Shown: positions 22,024 through 33,590, counted from the stretch's first letter. The stretch is DNA of 64,000 nt from Teratosphaeria epicoccoides (GCA_021401465.1 JADDMT010000028.1:1-64000); one strand, 5' to 3'. Notes: generated by a model from the letters alone, not told the origin. Numbers and translations are program-made.

Positions 22024-25000
22024 ATGGCACCACTGGTCGACTTGACGGACGGAGGCCGTGGCGACTCTGAAACGATGCAGAGCACGGGTTCGGTGTTACC
22101 CATTGCTGCCAATCACGATGCTTGCGAAATCTCTTCCGACGATATCGCAGTGGTCGGCATGGCTTGCCGTCTTCCAGGCAACAACAACTCACCTGCGGAC
22201 TTCTGGAAATCGATTCTCGGGAAGCAGGTTGCTTCCGGTGACCTCCCGGCAATCAGATGGGAGACTTACTACCACCGTGACCCACGCAATCCGAACATTC
22301 TGGACGGCACTACAAAGCGCGGCTATTACGTGGAAGGCATTGAGGAATTTGATGCCGCATTCTTTGGAATCTCGCCGAAAGAGGCTGCCCTCATGGACCC
22401 GCAGCAGAGGCTGGCACTCGAAGTCACTTGGGAGGCTTTGGAGCATGCTGGGATACCGCCTCATGGACTGGCCGGTTCGAATACTGCCTGTCTCATGGGT
22501 GTCAATTCAGATGATTATGGTAAGCTATTGCTGGAAGACTTGCCGGGTGCTGAAGCGTGGCTGGGTATCGGCACGGCTTACTGTGGCGTGCCCAATCGCA
22601 TTTCGTATCACTTGGACCTCCGCGGTCCATCGACGGCCGTGGACGCTGCTTGTGCTTCGTCTCTCGTGGCGATCCACCACGGACGTCAATCATTGCTGCA
22701 GGGCGAGACCGACCTGGCACTTGTTGGCGGCGTCCAGCTTCTGGCGAATCCTGGCATGTCAAGGGTTTTGCAACTCGCTGGTGCTATTTCCAAGGATGGC
22801 GAGTGTCGTTCCTTTGATGATAGTGCCAACGGCTACGGGCGCGGAGAAGGCGCTGCTGTCGTCGTTCTCAAGCGTCTTCCAAACGCCATCCAAGACAAGG
22901 ATCGTGTCCTAGCTGTCATCAAAGGCACTGCAGTGGGTCAAGACGGCAAGACCAAGGGCATCATGGCGCCTAATGCCCACGCTCAGGAAGCCGTAGCTCG
23001 CAAGGCGCTCGGCGATCTCGATCCGCACAGCATCCAATATGTGGAAGCACACGCTACGTCGACGGCTGTTGGCGACCCTGTCGAGATCGGAGCAATGGCT
23101 TCGTTGTATGGCACGGGAAGGGCTTCTTCTGCTCCGTGCTTCATTGGCTCTGCCAAAGCCAACGTTGGGCATCTCGAAGCAGGCGCTGGAGCTGTGGGCT
23201 TCATGAAGGCAGTGCTTGCACTTCAGAATGGCACCATCCCACCACAAGCAAACCTCAGGGCGCTCAACAAGAAGATTGACTGGAACAACTCTGGTATCAC
23301 CGTTGCCACTGAACCTCAGGTATGGCCAGTCAGCGCAGCGAACCGTAGAGCCGCTGTATGCAGCTACGGCTATGGTGGCACTGTGTCCCATGCGGTCCTT
23401 CAGCGTTCTCCACTCTCTCCGACCACGCATACCGAACGCTCTTCGGACTCCCCGACCGTTCTTCTGCTGACGGCGCCTCAAGAAAAGCGACTTCAACCAT
23501 TCGCCGGGATCATGCGTGACTGGCTGCAAGCGGATGGTGCCCAGAACGCAACAGCGGCCATCGCGGCAACCCTCGCTACACGTCGAGGACACCACGAATT
23601 CCGGACCGCTTTGATTGTTGACAGCAACGATCAAGCCGTTTCGATGCTCCGCCAGGTGGCTGCTGGCTCGACTACGTCCAACGTCGTCATTGCACGTGCC
23701 ACGAAGAAGGGCACCGCTCGAGTCGTCTGGCTCTTCTCTGGCCACGGCGCACAATGGGCTGGTATGGGTCAGGAGCTCTTGCGATCCGAACAAAAGTTTC
23801 GGTCTTCGCTTGAAGAACTTGACATCCTGATTCAACGGGAATCTGGCTTTTCCATCGTGGAAGCCCTGAACACACAAGACTTCGCATCAACAGAGAGGGT
23901 ACAAGTCTTGACATTTGCCATGCAAGTTGCACTGAGCTCTCTTCTGGAATCCAAAGGCCTCCGGCCAGACGCTATCATTGGTCACTCTGTTGGCGAGATC
24001 GCTGGAGCTGTCGTGGCTGGAGCTCTCAGCGTCGAGGATGGCGTGAGAGTCGTCTGTCGACGTGCTACACTCTACCGCGGGGTCTCTGGCCAAGGCGCGA
24101 TGGCGCTGATCAGCCTGTCATCCGATCAGGTCCGCGAAATGCTTCACGATGTCGAGGGCGTCTGGGTGGCCATCGAGGCTTCGCCCAGCTCATGCGTTGT
24201 TGCTGGCGATGTAACGAGGCTCGAATTGGTCGATCGAGTCTGTGCGGAGCAAGGCATACCAATGCGGAAAGTCAACAGCGACGTTGCGTTCCACACACCG
24301 TTGCTGAAAGGCCTCGCGGAGCCACTGATGGCTCGCTTGGCAGACATCACACCCGCGCAGCCAGCCATACCACTGTATTCCACGGCGTCCCGCAACCCAC
24401 GCGAGGTGGAACTCCGAGACGCGCACTATTGGGTCCATAACATGTTGAGCCCAGTGCGCCTCCTCGATGCTGTGAAAGCCGCTGCTGAGGATGGATTTCG
24501 ACTCTTCCTCGAGGTCAGCAGCCATCCGATCATATCTCATTCTGTCAGTGAGACCCTGATGGATCTCGATATTGGAGACTTTGCAGTGCTGCCTACGCAG
24601 CTGAGGAAGAAGCCCGCTCGAAGGACATTTCTCGAAAGCATTGGGGCGCTTTGGTGTCGCGGCGCTGCCGTGCAGTGGAAGCAGTTCTTCAGTGGCGTCA
24701 AGTGGGCACATGACTTGCCACTTACCCAATGGCAGCATCGGCCATATTGGAAATCTGTTGGTACCGCAAAACGTGTGACTGCCGTCGGCCATGATGTGAA
24801 TGCTCACACATTGCTTGGGCAATGCATTCCAGTGGGCAATGATCTGGGGACCATTTGGACGTCCAAACTTTCTGACGAAAATAAACCGTTCCCTGGGAGA
24901 CATCCTTTGCACGGCACCGAGATCGTCCCTGCCGCTGTCCTGTTCAACACTTTCTTGTCGGCAACCAACTGCGGCAGCCTTCACGATGTCCACCTTCGGG

Positions 25001-27405
25001 TTCCAGTCGCCATCAGCGCCCCAAGAAACCTTCAGGTGCTTGCCAAAGCCGACCATATCAAGCTCTTGTCACAGCTTAGCTCTTCCGAAGATGTGCTTCC
25101 ACAAGGAGAACAGAACAGCGCTTGGCTTACGCACACGACTGCGATTGTCTACAAAGAAGACGACTGCCAGCTTGCCCAGGGCAACGAGGACGTGGACATC
25201 GCCCAGACCAATGACCGCATCAGCACTGTGCTCAAGCCATCCTTCTCGACCGATTATCTGGCTGGTGTTGGCGTGCCCCTCATGGGGTTTCCTTGGGCGG
25301 TCACTCATCATGTTGGCAACTCAATGGAGATGCTAGCCAAAGTCGATGCTTCTCCAGAGACCGAGCCAGGTAAGCCGCTACCATGGCACAGCTCGTCATG
25401 GGCTCCAATATTTGATGCTGCGACCTCCATTGCATCAACCATCTTCTACGACACTCCTCGTCTTCGCATGCCGGCGCATGTAAGTCGAGTCGTCGTCAGG
25501 CCGGGTGCATCACCACCTAAGATAGCCCACATCTACGTCAAAGCAACGGCCAACGATCTGCAGGCGCCGACAGCCGACGTGACCATTGCTGATGAGTCGG
25601 GCGTCGCGGTCGCAAAGTTCTACTCCATGCGTTTCGCGGAGATTGAGGGCTCTCCTGGCACATCTTCGACCTCGGGCGTGGAAGGCCTCATCCACAAGGT
25701 GGCATGGGAGCCAGCTCAGCTCAGCGAGGCCGCGATGGACATTGGTCATGTCGTTATGGTGTCCCGGGAGAGTAAGCTGGCAACTTCATACGCGTCGCAG
25801 CTGAATGGACGTGGTATCTCTGTCAGCGCGGTCAGCCCGAGAGACTTCTTGCAGCAGAATGACACGTCCGAGAATCCGACCACAATTCTGTACCTGGCTC
25901 CAACCGCAGCCGCCGAGTCCGAGGTTGCCAGTGTGGCGCGAAAGGCCTGCCTGGAGCTATTAGCCGTGCTCCAGCACGTCATATCAAAGAGGATGGAGGC
26001 CAGGATGTTTGTGATTACTTCCCAAGCGGTCAGCGGCACCACATTCGAATCCTTGTCACAGTCAGCACTCGTCGGTCTCAGCAGAATCGTGGCTTCGGAG
26101 AACCCGCGTATCTGGGGCGCCCTTGTTGACGTCGAGGACTTATCTTTGCCGTATCAAGTTCTACGCTACATCTCTGGTGCGGACGTCGTACGCATCGAGG
26201 ATACCGTGAGTAAGGTCGCGCGACTCAGACATTTGACGGGGACAAAGGCGAGCACCACGAATCGATTCGCGCCCCGGCCACAGGGAACTTATCTGATTAC
26301 TGGAGGTCTTGGATCGCTTGGGCTGGAGGTTGCTTTGCAACTAGCTCAGAACGGTGCCCGGAGGATTGTCTTGGTCTCGAGAAGAGGAATTGCGTCTCGT
26401 AGAGAGTGGAATAAGCCCGAGCACAGAGAGTCAAACGCGATCAAGAAAATCCTGGCACTCGAACAACTGGGCGCCTCAGTTCAATGCTTGTCAGTGGACA
26501 TAGCTTCTCCCTCGGGTGCTTCAAGGCTTCGTGACGGCTTGGATGCTCTAGCACTGCCACCAGTGAGTGGTGTAGTACACGCAGCCGGCCTCGTACACAA
26601 CCAGCTTATCGAAACGTCCACGCCAGAAGCTTTCTCATCGGTACTTGCTCCCAAGCTCTCCGGGACCCTCGCACTCGGTGAGGTATTTCCTCCTGGCATG
26701 TTGGACTTTATGGTCTTGTTCTCCTCCTGCGGTCAGCTTCTGGGCTTCCCTGGTCAAGGCTCCTACGCAAGCGCGAACGCATTCCTTGACTCCTTCGCGG
26801 AGCATCGACGAGCGATGGGTGACAATGCCGTGGCAATCCAGTGGACGAGCTGGAAAGGTGTTGGCGGCATGGGCGACAACGCGCTTGTTGAAGCTGAAGT
26901 GGAGAATCGCGGCATCACGAGCATAAACCGGAACGACGCATTCCTGGCTTGGGACTATATTGGTCACCAGGATGTTGCAAATGCGGTAGTGCTGCGGAGC
27001 CGTGCATTTGAACACGGCGAGGAACTCCCGCATCCAATACTTGAGAACGTTGCGGTCAGGCGTATCTCGGCATGCAGCATCGACTCCGCCGCACCTCCAG
27101 CCTCAGCCGAGCCGGCAACAAATACTTCGCAGAAAACTCTACCAGCAGAAGGTCCGGAAAGAGTTGCCGCCATTGCAAGTCTGGTTGCTAAGTGTGTTGC
27201 CACTGTCCTACAGCTTCCCAGTCCGGACGACGTCGACCGCAGTGCAGCCTTGCCGGATCTTGGCATGGACTCGGTCATGACTGCGCTTTTCCGCAAGACA
27301 CTGCAACAGGAGTTCAAGGTGAAGATCCCACCGACCTTGGTTTGGGGTCATCCTACCGTGAAGCATTTGGTTGGGTGGCTGAGTGAGCAATTGGCGAAGT
27401 CATAA
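22024..27405 (+). CDS. 6-methylsalicylic-acid-synthase-type partially reducing polyketide synthase, 1793 aa, intronless
   Basis: A single 5382-bp frame with domains KS-AT-TH/DH-KR-ACP, the order and length of fungal 6-MSAS enzymes (about 1770-1800 aa). KS: IAVVGMACRLPGNNNSP, catalytic Cys210 in DAACASS, His343 in VEAHATST, His383 in ANVGHLEAGAG; also the 6-MSAS-like GIGTAYCGVPNRISYH. AT: Ser655 in IIGHSVGEIAG. TH/DH: His960 in the HxxxGxxxxP motif (HPLHGTEIVP). KR: GGLGSLG near 1427 and Tyr1581 in GSYASANAF. ACP: phosphopantetheine Ser1750 in LGMDSVM. All key residues are present, so it should be active. Likely products are 6-methylsalicylate or a related aromatic such as mellein; sequence alone does not decide. 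No methyltransferase or thioesterase domain. Confidence 0.95.
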   Translation: MAPLVDLTDGGRGDSETMQSTGSVLPIAANHDACEISSDDIAVVGMACRLPGNNNSPADFWKSILGKQVASGDLPAIRWETYYHRDPRNPNILDGTTKRGYYVEGIEEFDAAFFGISPKEAALMDPQQRLALEVTWEALEHAGIPPHGLAGSNTACLMGVNSDDYGKLLLEDLPGAEAWLGIGTAYCGVPNRISYHLDLRGPSTAVDAACASSLVAIHHGRQSLLQGETDLALVGGVQLLANPGMSRVLQLAGAISKDGECRSFDDSANGYGRGEGAAVVVLKRLPNAIQDKDRVLAVIKGTAVGQDGKTKGIMAPNAHAQEAVARKALGDLDPHSIQYVEAHATSTAVGDPVEIGAMASLYGTGRASSAPCFIGSAKANVGHLEAGAGAVGFMKAVLALQNGTIPPQANLRALNKKIDWNNSGITVATEPQVWPVSAANRRAAVCSYGYGGTVSHAVLQRSPLSPTTHTERSSDSPTVLLLTAPQEKRLQPFAGIMRDWLQADGAQNATAAIAATLATRRGHHEFRTALIVDSNDQAVSMLRQVAAGSTTSNVVIARATKKGTARVVWLFSGHGAQWAGMGQELLRSEQKFRSSLEELDILIQRESGFSIVEALNTQDFASTERVQVLTFAMQVALSSLLESKGLRPDAIIGHSVGEIAGAVVAGALSVEDGVRVVCRRATLYRGVSGQGAMALISLSSDQVREMLHDVEGVWVAIEASPSSCVVAGDVTRLELVDRVCAEQGIPMRKVNSDVAFHTPLLKGLAEPLMARLADITPAQPAIPLYSTASRNPREVELRDAHYWVHNMLSPVRLLDAVKAAAEDGFRLFLEVSSHPIISHSVSETLMDLDIGDFAVLPTQLRKKPARRTFLESIGALWCRGAAVQWKQFFSGVKWAHDLPLTQWQHRPYWKSVGTAKRVTAVGHDVNAHTLLGQCIPVGNDLGTIWTSKLSDENKPFPGRHPLHGTEIVPAAVLFNTFLSATNCGSLHDVHLRVPVAISAPRNLQVLAKADHIKLLSQLSSSEDVLPQGEQNSAWLTHTTAIVYKEDDCQLAQGNEDVDIAQTNDRISTVLKPSFSTDYLAGVGVPLMGFPWAVTHHVGNSMEMLAKVDASPETEPGKPLPWHSSSWAPIFDAATSIASTIFYDTPRLRMPAHVSRVVVRPGASPPKIAHIYVKATANDLQAPTADVTIADESGVAVAKFYSMRFAEIEGSPGTSSTSGVEGLIHKVAWEPAQLSEAAMDIGHVVMVSRESKLATSYASQLNGRGISVSAVSPRDFLQQNDTSENPTTILYLAPTAAAESEVASVARKACLELLAVLQHVISKRMEARMFVITSQAVSGTTFESLSQSALVGLSRIVASENPRIWGALVDVEDLSLPYQVLRYISGADVVRIEDTVSKVARLRHLTGTKASTTNRFAPRPQGTYLITGGLGSLGLEVALQLAQNGARRIVLVSRRGIASRREWNKPEHRESNAIKKILALEQLGASVQCLSVDIASPSGASRLRDGLDALALPPVSGVVHAAGLVHNQLIETSTPEAFSSVLAPKLSGTLALGEVFPPGMLDFMVLFSSCGQLLGFPGQGSYASANAFLDSFAEHRRAMGDNAVAIQWTSWKGVGGMGDNALVEAEVENRGITSINRNDAFLAWDYIGHQDVANAVVLRSRAFEHGEELPHPILENVAVRRISACSIDSAAPPASAEPATNTSQKTLPAEGPERVAAIASLVAKCVATVLQLPSPDDVDRSAALPDLGMDSVMTALFRKTLQQEFKVKIPPTLVWGHPTVKHLVGWLSEQLAKS

Positions 27406-28162
27406 ATTGATTTCGGAATGTTTCTGGTTCTGTCCTGGTGTTGGTGTTGAGAATGGATTCTTCGATCCTATAGATGGGGCGTTGCTGGTAGATGGGGCGT
27501 CGCTGATAGATGGGGCGTCGCTGGTAGATGGCGCGTCGCTGATAGATGGGGCGTCGCTGATAGATGGGGCATCGCTGATAGATGGGGCGTTGCTGGTAGA
27601 TGGGGCGTTAAGATTGGTCTCGTCAGATCCGCACAGGCTCAAAAGCGCCACGACTTCATGATATCATGACCATATCAGATCATTGCAGAAATTGACTGAT
27701 TCCAATCAAGCATGCATCTCTGAATATCTTTTCCCTTTGACATCCCTTCTCGATGACGGGCGGCAAAAGAAGATTGAGCAGTGTTCAGGCTTGGGTCTTG
27801 GCGATGGAGTCCTGCAATGCGATCAAGGCGTTGAGTTTGAATTGAGTTCAATGAAGTTCAGCAGCCGGTGGTGAGTTTGGGAATTGATATCCGCCGGGGA
27901 AAGCTCACGAGGAAGAGGCCCCAAAGAAAGCGTTGGGAAGAGTGAGCAAAGCGTACGGACGATGTTTGAGGGTTTATTGCTATGATCCAACGAAAAACGA
28001 CTCTGTTGTCCATGCACCACAGATTCCCTGCAGCATGTCTCAAGAGGCTTCCCAGAACGCCATACAAATTAAAAGCATCGCAAAAACAACCACTCCTTTC
28101 TTCCGTCAACAGAAACATTCAGAACCAGAACGATGCCAAGAAGTACCACAGAACCGACATTC
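27406..28162. other. intergenic between PKS and tyrosinase, with minisatellite
   Basis: Contains the 18-bp minisatellite described separately and otherwise no supported gene. PKS and tyrosinase are convergent, so this holds both 3' ends. Confidence 0.6.
27471..27614. repeat. 18-bp minisatellite, 8 copies
   Basis: Eight head-to-tail copies of TAGATGGGGCGTCGCTGR with a few substitutions, starting 65 bp after the PKS stop. The period is a multiple of three and stop-free in one frame on each strand (a 6-residue IDGASL-like repeat), which produces spurious ORFs. It is not in the PKS frame. Confidence 0.95.
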
Positions 28163-29695
28163 TCATCCATACACATAACAGTACGGCCCATCAATAGTCG
28201 ACCCCACATCGCCCAACTTCAGATCGTCTCCAACGAACGGAAAGACCAGAACATCATCCGGCTGTACCTCGTCGCTCGGAGGTTCTACAGGCATCGTCAG
28301 CTCGCTCATCTCGCGATCAAACCCCCCCCCCACGTCCACAACTCACCGTCGTACGCTGTGTAAGTACCACCCACTGCTTTCACCCTAGGCGCCGGTTCCT
28401 GCCCCTGCCACCACGCCCAAACTCGATCCATCATTCCATGATGCGCGTAGAACACCGGATCCCCAGCCGAAGCATACTGGTTATTATTCAGACCGCCGAT
28501 TACTAGATGTCCCTCGTTATGCAGCTGGTTCACCGCGTTCGTCTCGTTACTGACGCCCGACTCCCAGCCATCAATCCTCCTCTCCAGACATTTCATATCT
28601 TCGCATTGGAGCAGATATGAGATGCTTTGGAAAGTCATGAGGCGGGCCCAGGCGGGGTTTATGTCGCGTTGCAGGCAGCGGGGATTAGGGTGAAGCATAG
28701 CGAGGACGTTGTCGCCGTAAGGGTCGAGAAGGGAGGGAGGTGCTGTGGAAGGTGATTTGGCGACTTGGACGGCTTTTTGGTTACTCTTGATGACGGGCCG
28801 GGGTTTGTTATCGGAGAACTTGGCTTGGGGAACGGTAGGGTCGGTGTCGTTGGTGACGTTGAGGTTGAGGCTGAGGTGGACCTGGACGCACAATGTCAGC
28901 TTGCCTGAGTCATATCATGCCGACATTGTCGTGGCAGGTCATACAGTGATATTTCCAAAAGGCGTGTACTCCACACATCCCCCTCCCGTCCCAGCAGGTC
29001 CCACGAGCTGCCGGCCGAAGGAGTGCAGATATGTAGCGCCGTGAGGGCAATAAGCGCCATTGCCACCGAACGACAATGGACCGCCATCAAAGACCGGATC
29101 CTTGAATATATCGTCGTGATTGAGAGTCCAGTCCCAGTACGGCGTGGTGCCTGTGTAGCCACACTCGTTTTGCAGCGCTTGGCCGTAGAGCCAGAGGAAG
29201 TGCCGGTGCCAGGCGAAGAAGTGCCCGCTGTAGTGGACGTGTGGGGCTTGCAGGATGTGCGCGGCGACGAAGTCCTGGCGGGCTGGTGTAAGTGAAGGGT
29301 GTTACGCGCGGATGGGTCAGGGGCGTGACTTACGTCGAATCGATTCACAGCACCTGGAACTTCTGCCTTATTGCCTTTCGACGGCTTGTTAAAGAGGCAG
29401 GTGACAGCAGAGATATATCCTTGTCGTTCGGCGGCTGGCATATCACCCCTGGATGATGATTAGTCTCTGTGCTCCACACTCATCAGTGGTACTCAGACTC
29501 GATCACTTACCACTGCTTCCGGACCTCAACGTTGCCAGCATGACATGTTGCGTTGCTTTTGCGCTTCGACAAGGTGGACCAGACGTTGTGACTGTATGCA
29601 CGATCGATTTGAGCCAGATTCGACACATTGCTGTGTGGCCATGGCAGGGCCCAGGCGCTGGTGAATGCGGAGAGGAGTAGGAAAGTATAACGCAT
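28163..29695 (-). CDS. secreted tyrosinase (type-3 copper), 5 exons
   Basis: Exons complement(29511..29695), (29334..29448), (28945..29274), (28347..28881) and (28163..28284) join in phase to 428 aa. The N-terminus MRYTFLLLSAFTSAWA is a signal peptide. CuA ligands: His106, His118 and His123 in DFVAAHILQAPHV and SGHFFAWHRHFLW. CuB ligands: His331, His335 (NQLHNEGH) and His357 (VFYAHHGMMDRVW). GTTPYWDW is also typical. Introns are 59-63 nt with CTGAC/CTAAC-type branch sites; the fourth contains a run of nine G (minus strand). The family oxidises phenols and o-diphenols to quinones. Being convergent with the PKS, it could act on a phenolic product, or serve melanin formation. The last exon (122 nt) is the least certain. 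Confidence 0.9.
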
Positions 29696-30589
29696 CTTGC
29701 AAAGTAGTCTGGTGCCGTGGTGGTCGCAATTGGAGATGTCCTGTTGTATGCGTCCTCCTCTCGACTTCTGGAGACCACGTCCTCTTATCTATCCCCGATC
29801 TATTCCATCTGGCCCATCAGGCACCATTCTCTTGTGGTAGCCATGCTGAATCTCCAAAAACAGTAGCATCAATCACCACCCACCAATATCCTCCTCCATG
29901 CTGGCCACGCAGACTCGCAAGCCTCCACCAACAACACGGGGCATCAAGACTCACCGACTCATCAATCGTCGACTAAAATATTGATTCTGCTTTCGCTGGC
30001 CTCGAACAGCAAAAGCTGAATCGAAAGCCATTTCCATTCTGCTGACAACCTATGTCAGCACTCTAAAACAAGCATAACATCCGTGTCCTTAGATAATTCC
30101 TCTCGAGGCCGTGAAGCCGCTGTGCTACCAATATATATACCAGAATCAGCATCACAGCCGTGTGTGACATGGCCCCTATCATTTCGTCGTCGCCTGTCGA
30201 CGAGCACCAACAGAGCGGACAATGCCCCATTTAGTGAATAAGCCGAAAGATTCAGCTTTCAAAATTGTCGGTCCAAATTTGCCCTTACCGGTGTCGGGAA
30301 GTTCGACAGAACACTTCTCGCACGGCCAGGGACAGTGGAATTTGCGAGGTCACACAAAAGACCCCAAGGAGGAAAATCAGCTGAACGCCACGTCGCTATA
30401 AGTAGTTTCTCGACGCCATACGTCCGAGGCGGTGCTCAGCTAAAGTCATGACCTCTGATTTTGCAGAAAGGACGCTCCAGTGGCTGGGCATATGCTGCTT
30501 CTGTGTGTTGGGCTTCGTGCTTCCCACTCTCGTCACCTTCAGGCATCTACCAATGCAGTCCCAGACTAATCTCCGAATCAACCACTCAT
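29696..30589. other. intergenic, nothing supported
   Basis: Tyrosinase promoter side and the 3' end of the GT90 gene. A TATATATACC stretch occurs near 30132. No coding or RNA gene seen. Confidence 0.5.
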
Positions 30590-33500
30590 TCAATCCATCC
30601 CAAACCCAATTTCCTCCCTCGCATCGTCCGTCATCCTCCCCCACTCCAACAACAGCCTAAACATGTAAATTTCCATGTCTTCCTTCCTCAACGCCGTCTC
30701 CGCCCACGCCCTTCCTCTGCTTGCCATCCTCTCACCCTCCGCCTCATGCGGCTCCACCGCCACGCTTCGTATTGCCGCAGTGCCGTTGACACCCGCAAAA
30801 TATGCCAGCGTCCCCCAGAACCCTTGCCCACGGAGATCAAGGGGCACAAAATGCCACCAAGGCGTCACTCTATCGTCCCACCACTCTCTAAATAGCGCGG
30901 ATTTGAAGGGTAGAGAATTGGAGCGGAGGAAGGGGAGAAAGCGGCCGGAGAAGCCGGCGCCGTCGAGGTCCAGGAGGTATTTGTATTGCCAATGGTGCTG
31001 GAAGTCTTCGGGCGGGGCGAGAGGTGCAAACTCGTTTTCTTGATCCGGGCAGTCGCCGCCGCCGCAGCGGGCGATGAAGTCGACGACGTGAACGTCGGCG
31101 GTCATGAGGGCTGTGAGGTCCTGGACCGGGGTGTCAATGTATTTCAGCTTGTTAGGTCCAGAAGGTAATAGCAAAGCTGAAGTAGCTTCGAAATTGTTGA
31201 CGTTGTTGGCGTTATGGATGAAACGTTGACGAGTCATACCGCGCCATTGGCCTAAGCCTGGACTGACACCTTCAGAAGTCGCGCCACGCCAGAAGAGGCT
31301 GTTGTTCTTCTCTGCGTAAGGCGGGTCAGGATGGTCGTTGGAGGGTTCGTATTTGGCTTTATCCATGTAGTTCCATGCGGAAGGGTAGAGGATATCGTTG
31401 TAGCCGTGAGCTTTAGATTGCGAGAAGATGGGAAAGAGATCGTGCGTGCCTTTGTAAGCGGCGGGGGAAAGGTAGAGGCCGTGGAGATCGGCGAGATCGG
31501 GTTGGTGGCAGATGTCTGCGGCCAGGGTCCAGTTCGCGAGAAAGGCGCCAAGAGAGTGGGGCGCTGCGCATCGCCAGCACATTCTGCGTTTGCTCCAGAT
31601 GCGCTCTTTACGGGCGCGGGTGTTCGGTGGACAGCCGACGGAGCCAAAGTCGTAGAAGGTGCGATGGAAGGATAGGGCTTTCAAGGGAGATAGATCCTCG
31701 CCGTCATGGACTTCTTCAGGAACGGGTTGCCACCCTTCAGCACGTCTGGAGCTGAAGAAGTTTTTGACTTGTTCGTTTGTCGGCGCAGCACTGATCGCAC
31801 CCTGTCTCATCTGGTCGATTCTGTCATACGGCACAGTGACTCTTGACTCGTCGTTCAGGTTGAAGGCCAGATCCATGTCAGGAAGATGCTCGGCGAATTT
31901 GTTAATCAGCTCGACGACGCCATCCAGCATCCACCGATGTGTTGGTACGACGTTAGGACTGATCTCGACCTTACCGCTGCGTATGCTGATGCCCGCGGCA
32001 TCGTTCCAAGGATTGGAGATCATCGTGAATGTTCGCTCTCGGATCTCTTTCGGACTTAGCGCGTAGAAGGGCAATATGTCTATGTGTACGCTGTCGAACT
32101 CATCAATCACGACGGAGTTGCGCGCTGTAGCATACTCGTACCAAATGTCGAACTTTGGTGGTGGATCACGGCCATATTTCACCTTGTACGTTTGAACCGC
32201 CTTGCTAATGTTCAAGCTGTTCGCAGCTCTGTTCCGATATCCCTCATGTGTCGCCTGAGCTTCATAGATGAGCAGATCAATTGGGTGATAGCTGACATGG
32301 GTGCCACGTGACACCCAAAGCCCGGCTCGAATGAGAAGCAGGAGCAGCAGGGAGATGTACACCGCGGATGGCACTTTCCTGAACAGAGCGCCTTTGGGTC
32401 CAGAGTGTCTTTCCTCGGTGACAGAATCAGCGTGGATGTAGAGTGCAAATCCAAGTATCAGCAGACAAGCTGCGATCAAAGACGCGCTGGTATTGATAGC
32501 CGGGAAGGGATGGGGATTGCGCCATGCAAAAGATGTGACAGTTGCCGTGACTGCCACAAATGTGATCAAGATTGATGTCGTTAGTAGTCCAACATGGTAT
32601 ATCTGGGCGAGATTTAGCAGTCAGAACATGTGGTTACAAATTTCAGGGACATACCATCAGTAATGCGCAAACAGCCGTGAAGCATCCCGATGCACCCAAC
32701 TTAATAACGCTCCATATGTATGAACCCGGTAAAGTCGTGACCGAGACGCGGTCGTTCTCTGTAAACATATAATACACAATGCCGCTGATCAAAAGCATAG
32801 CGGCAGAAAACAAGAATGTATAACCAACCGAAGAGAATTGTAGCCTGGTACTACGTGTCCCTCGGCCTTCTTGTTGATGCAGCAGCTGGTCGATGCAATA
32901 TACAATGGCCAGATCCAGACCGGTGCCAGCATGCTGAAGAAATGGTATCAGCCAGATGGAGGGCAATGATGCTGCGCAGATATACGTTGACCTTGGAGCA
33001 CCTGTTGTGCTAAGCGCCCAGGCACTTCCCAGGCTCAGCAGTGCCGTCGCAAGCACATAGCGATATGGCGCCCTCGCCAAGCTCTCTTGCAACGCCTCAT
33101 AAGCGTTGCTCTCCAGGTCGGCCGATTCCCAGCGCTTTCTATGTCTCTGTACAGTCCAGTAGTCCCACACAGCCAGCATAAGCGGGACCCACGTCAAGCA
33201 ACTCCCAGTCGCGCATTCTGTGTCACGCAATATCCGCCTCCACACCTCGACGCGCAAACATATCGCTACCACCAAAACAAGGAAGACTATCCGTAGTTTA
33301 CGCAAGCTGGACGGGTAGCCGACACCCTGTGGGCTAGGGGAAGAGTCTCGTGACTTGTGCTGCTGACCAACGTCGTCCAGTGGCACAGCGTTGTATTGCT
33401 GGCCGCTGTGCGACTTGGCGTTGTTTAGCAGCAATCTGCTGAGACCGACGATCGTGGCACCGCAGACAGCTAGGACAATGATGCCCGTGTGGATTGGCTT

Positions 33501-33590
33501 GTCGAAAGCAAAGGTGGTAGGTATGCTGCGAGAGAGGAGCCATGTTCCAATGAGCAGGCCAACGGCGGCTATCGGTTTCGATTTCTCCAT
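30590..33590 (-). CDS. GT90 (CAP10-type) membrane glycosyltransferase, 2 exons
   Basis: Exons complement(32655..33590) and (30590..32602) join across a 52-nt intron (GTATGT..CCAG) to 982 aa. The N-terminal third is a series of hydrophobic segments (for example VGLLIGTWLL, LRIVFLVLVVAICL, YVLATALLSLGSAWAL, FLFSAAMLLISGIVYYMF, VYISLLLLLLIRAGLWV). The C-terminal half has CAP10/GT90 blocks: SLFWRGATSEG, GLGQWRGMTRQRFIH, YKYLLDLDGAGFSGRFLPFLRSNSLPFKS and WWHFVPLDL. In basidiomycete yeasts CAP10-type proteins take part in xylosylation of capsule glycans; in ascomycetes their substrates are mostly unknown. Start 33590 is chosen because it begins the membrane domain; an in-frame GTG-led extension to 33755 is unlikely. 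Confidence 0.88.

Noticed and set aside
22909..23877. 322-codon minus-strand frame inside the PKS
   Set aside because: Antisense to a conserved PKS with intact catalytic motifs; no own features. The same applies to 24190-25056.
27471..27614. CRISPR-like array
   Set aside because: Units are contiguous with no spacers; a eukaryotic minisatellite.
27383..27661. Repeat-containing frame after the PKS (IDGASL repeats)
   Set aside because: A product of the 18-bp minisatellite;, out of frame with the PKS and open on both strands.
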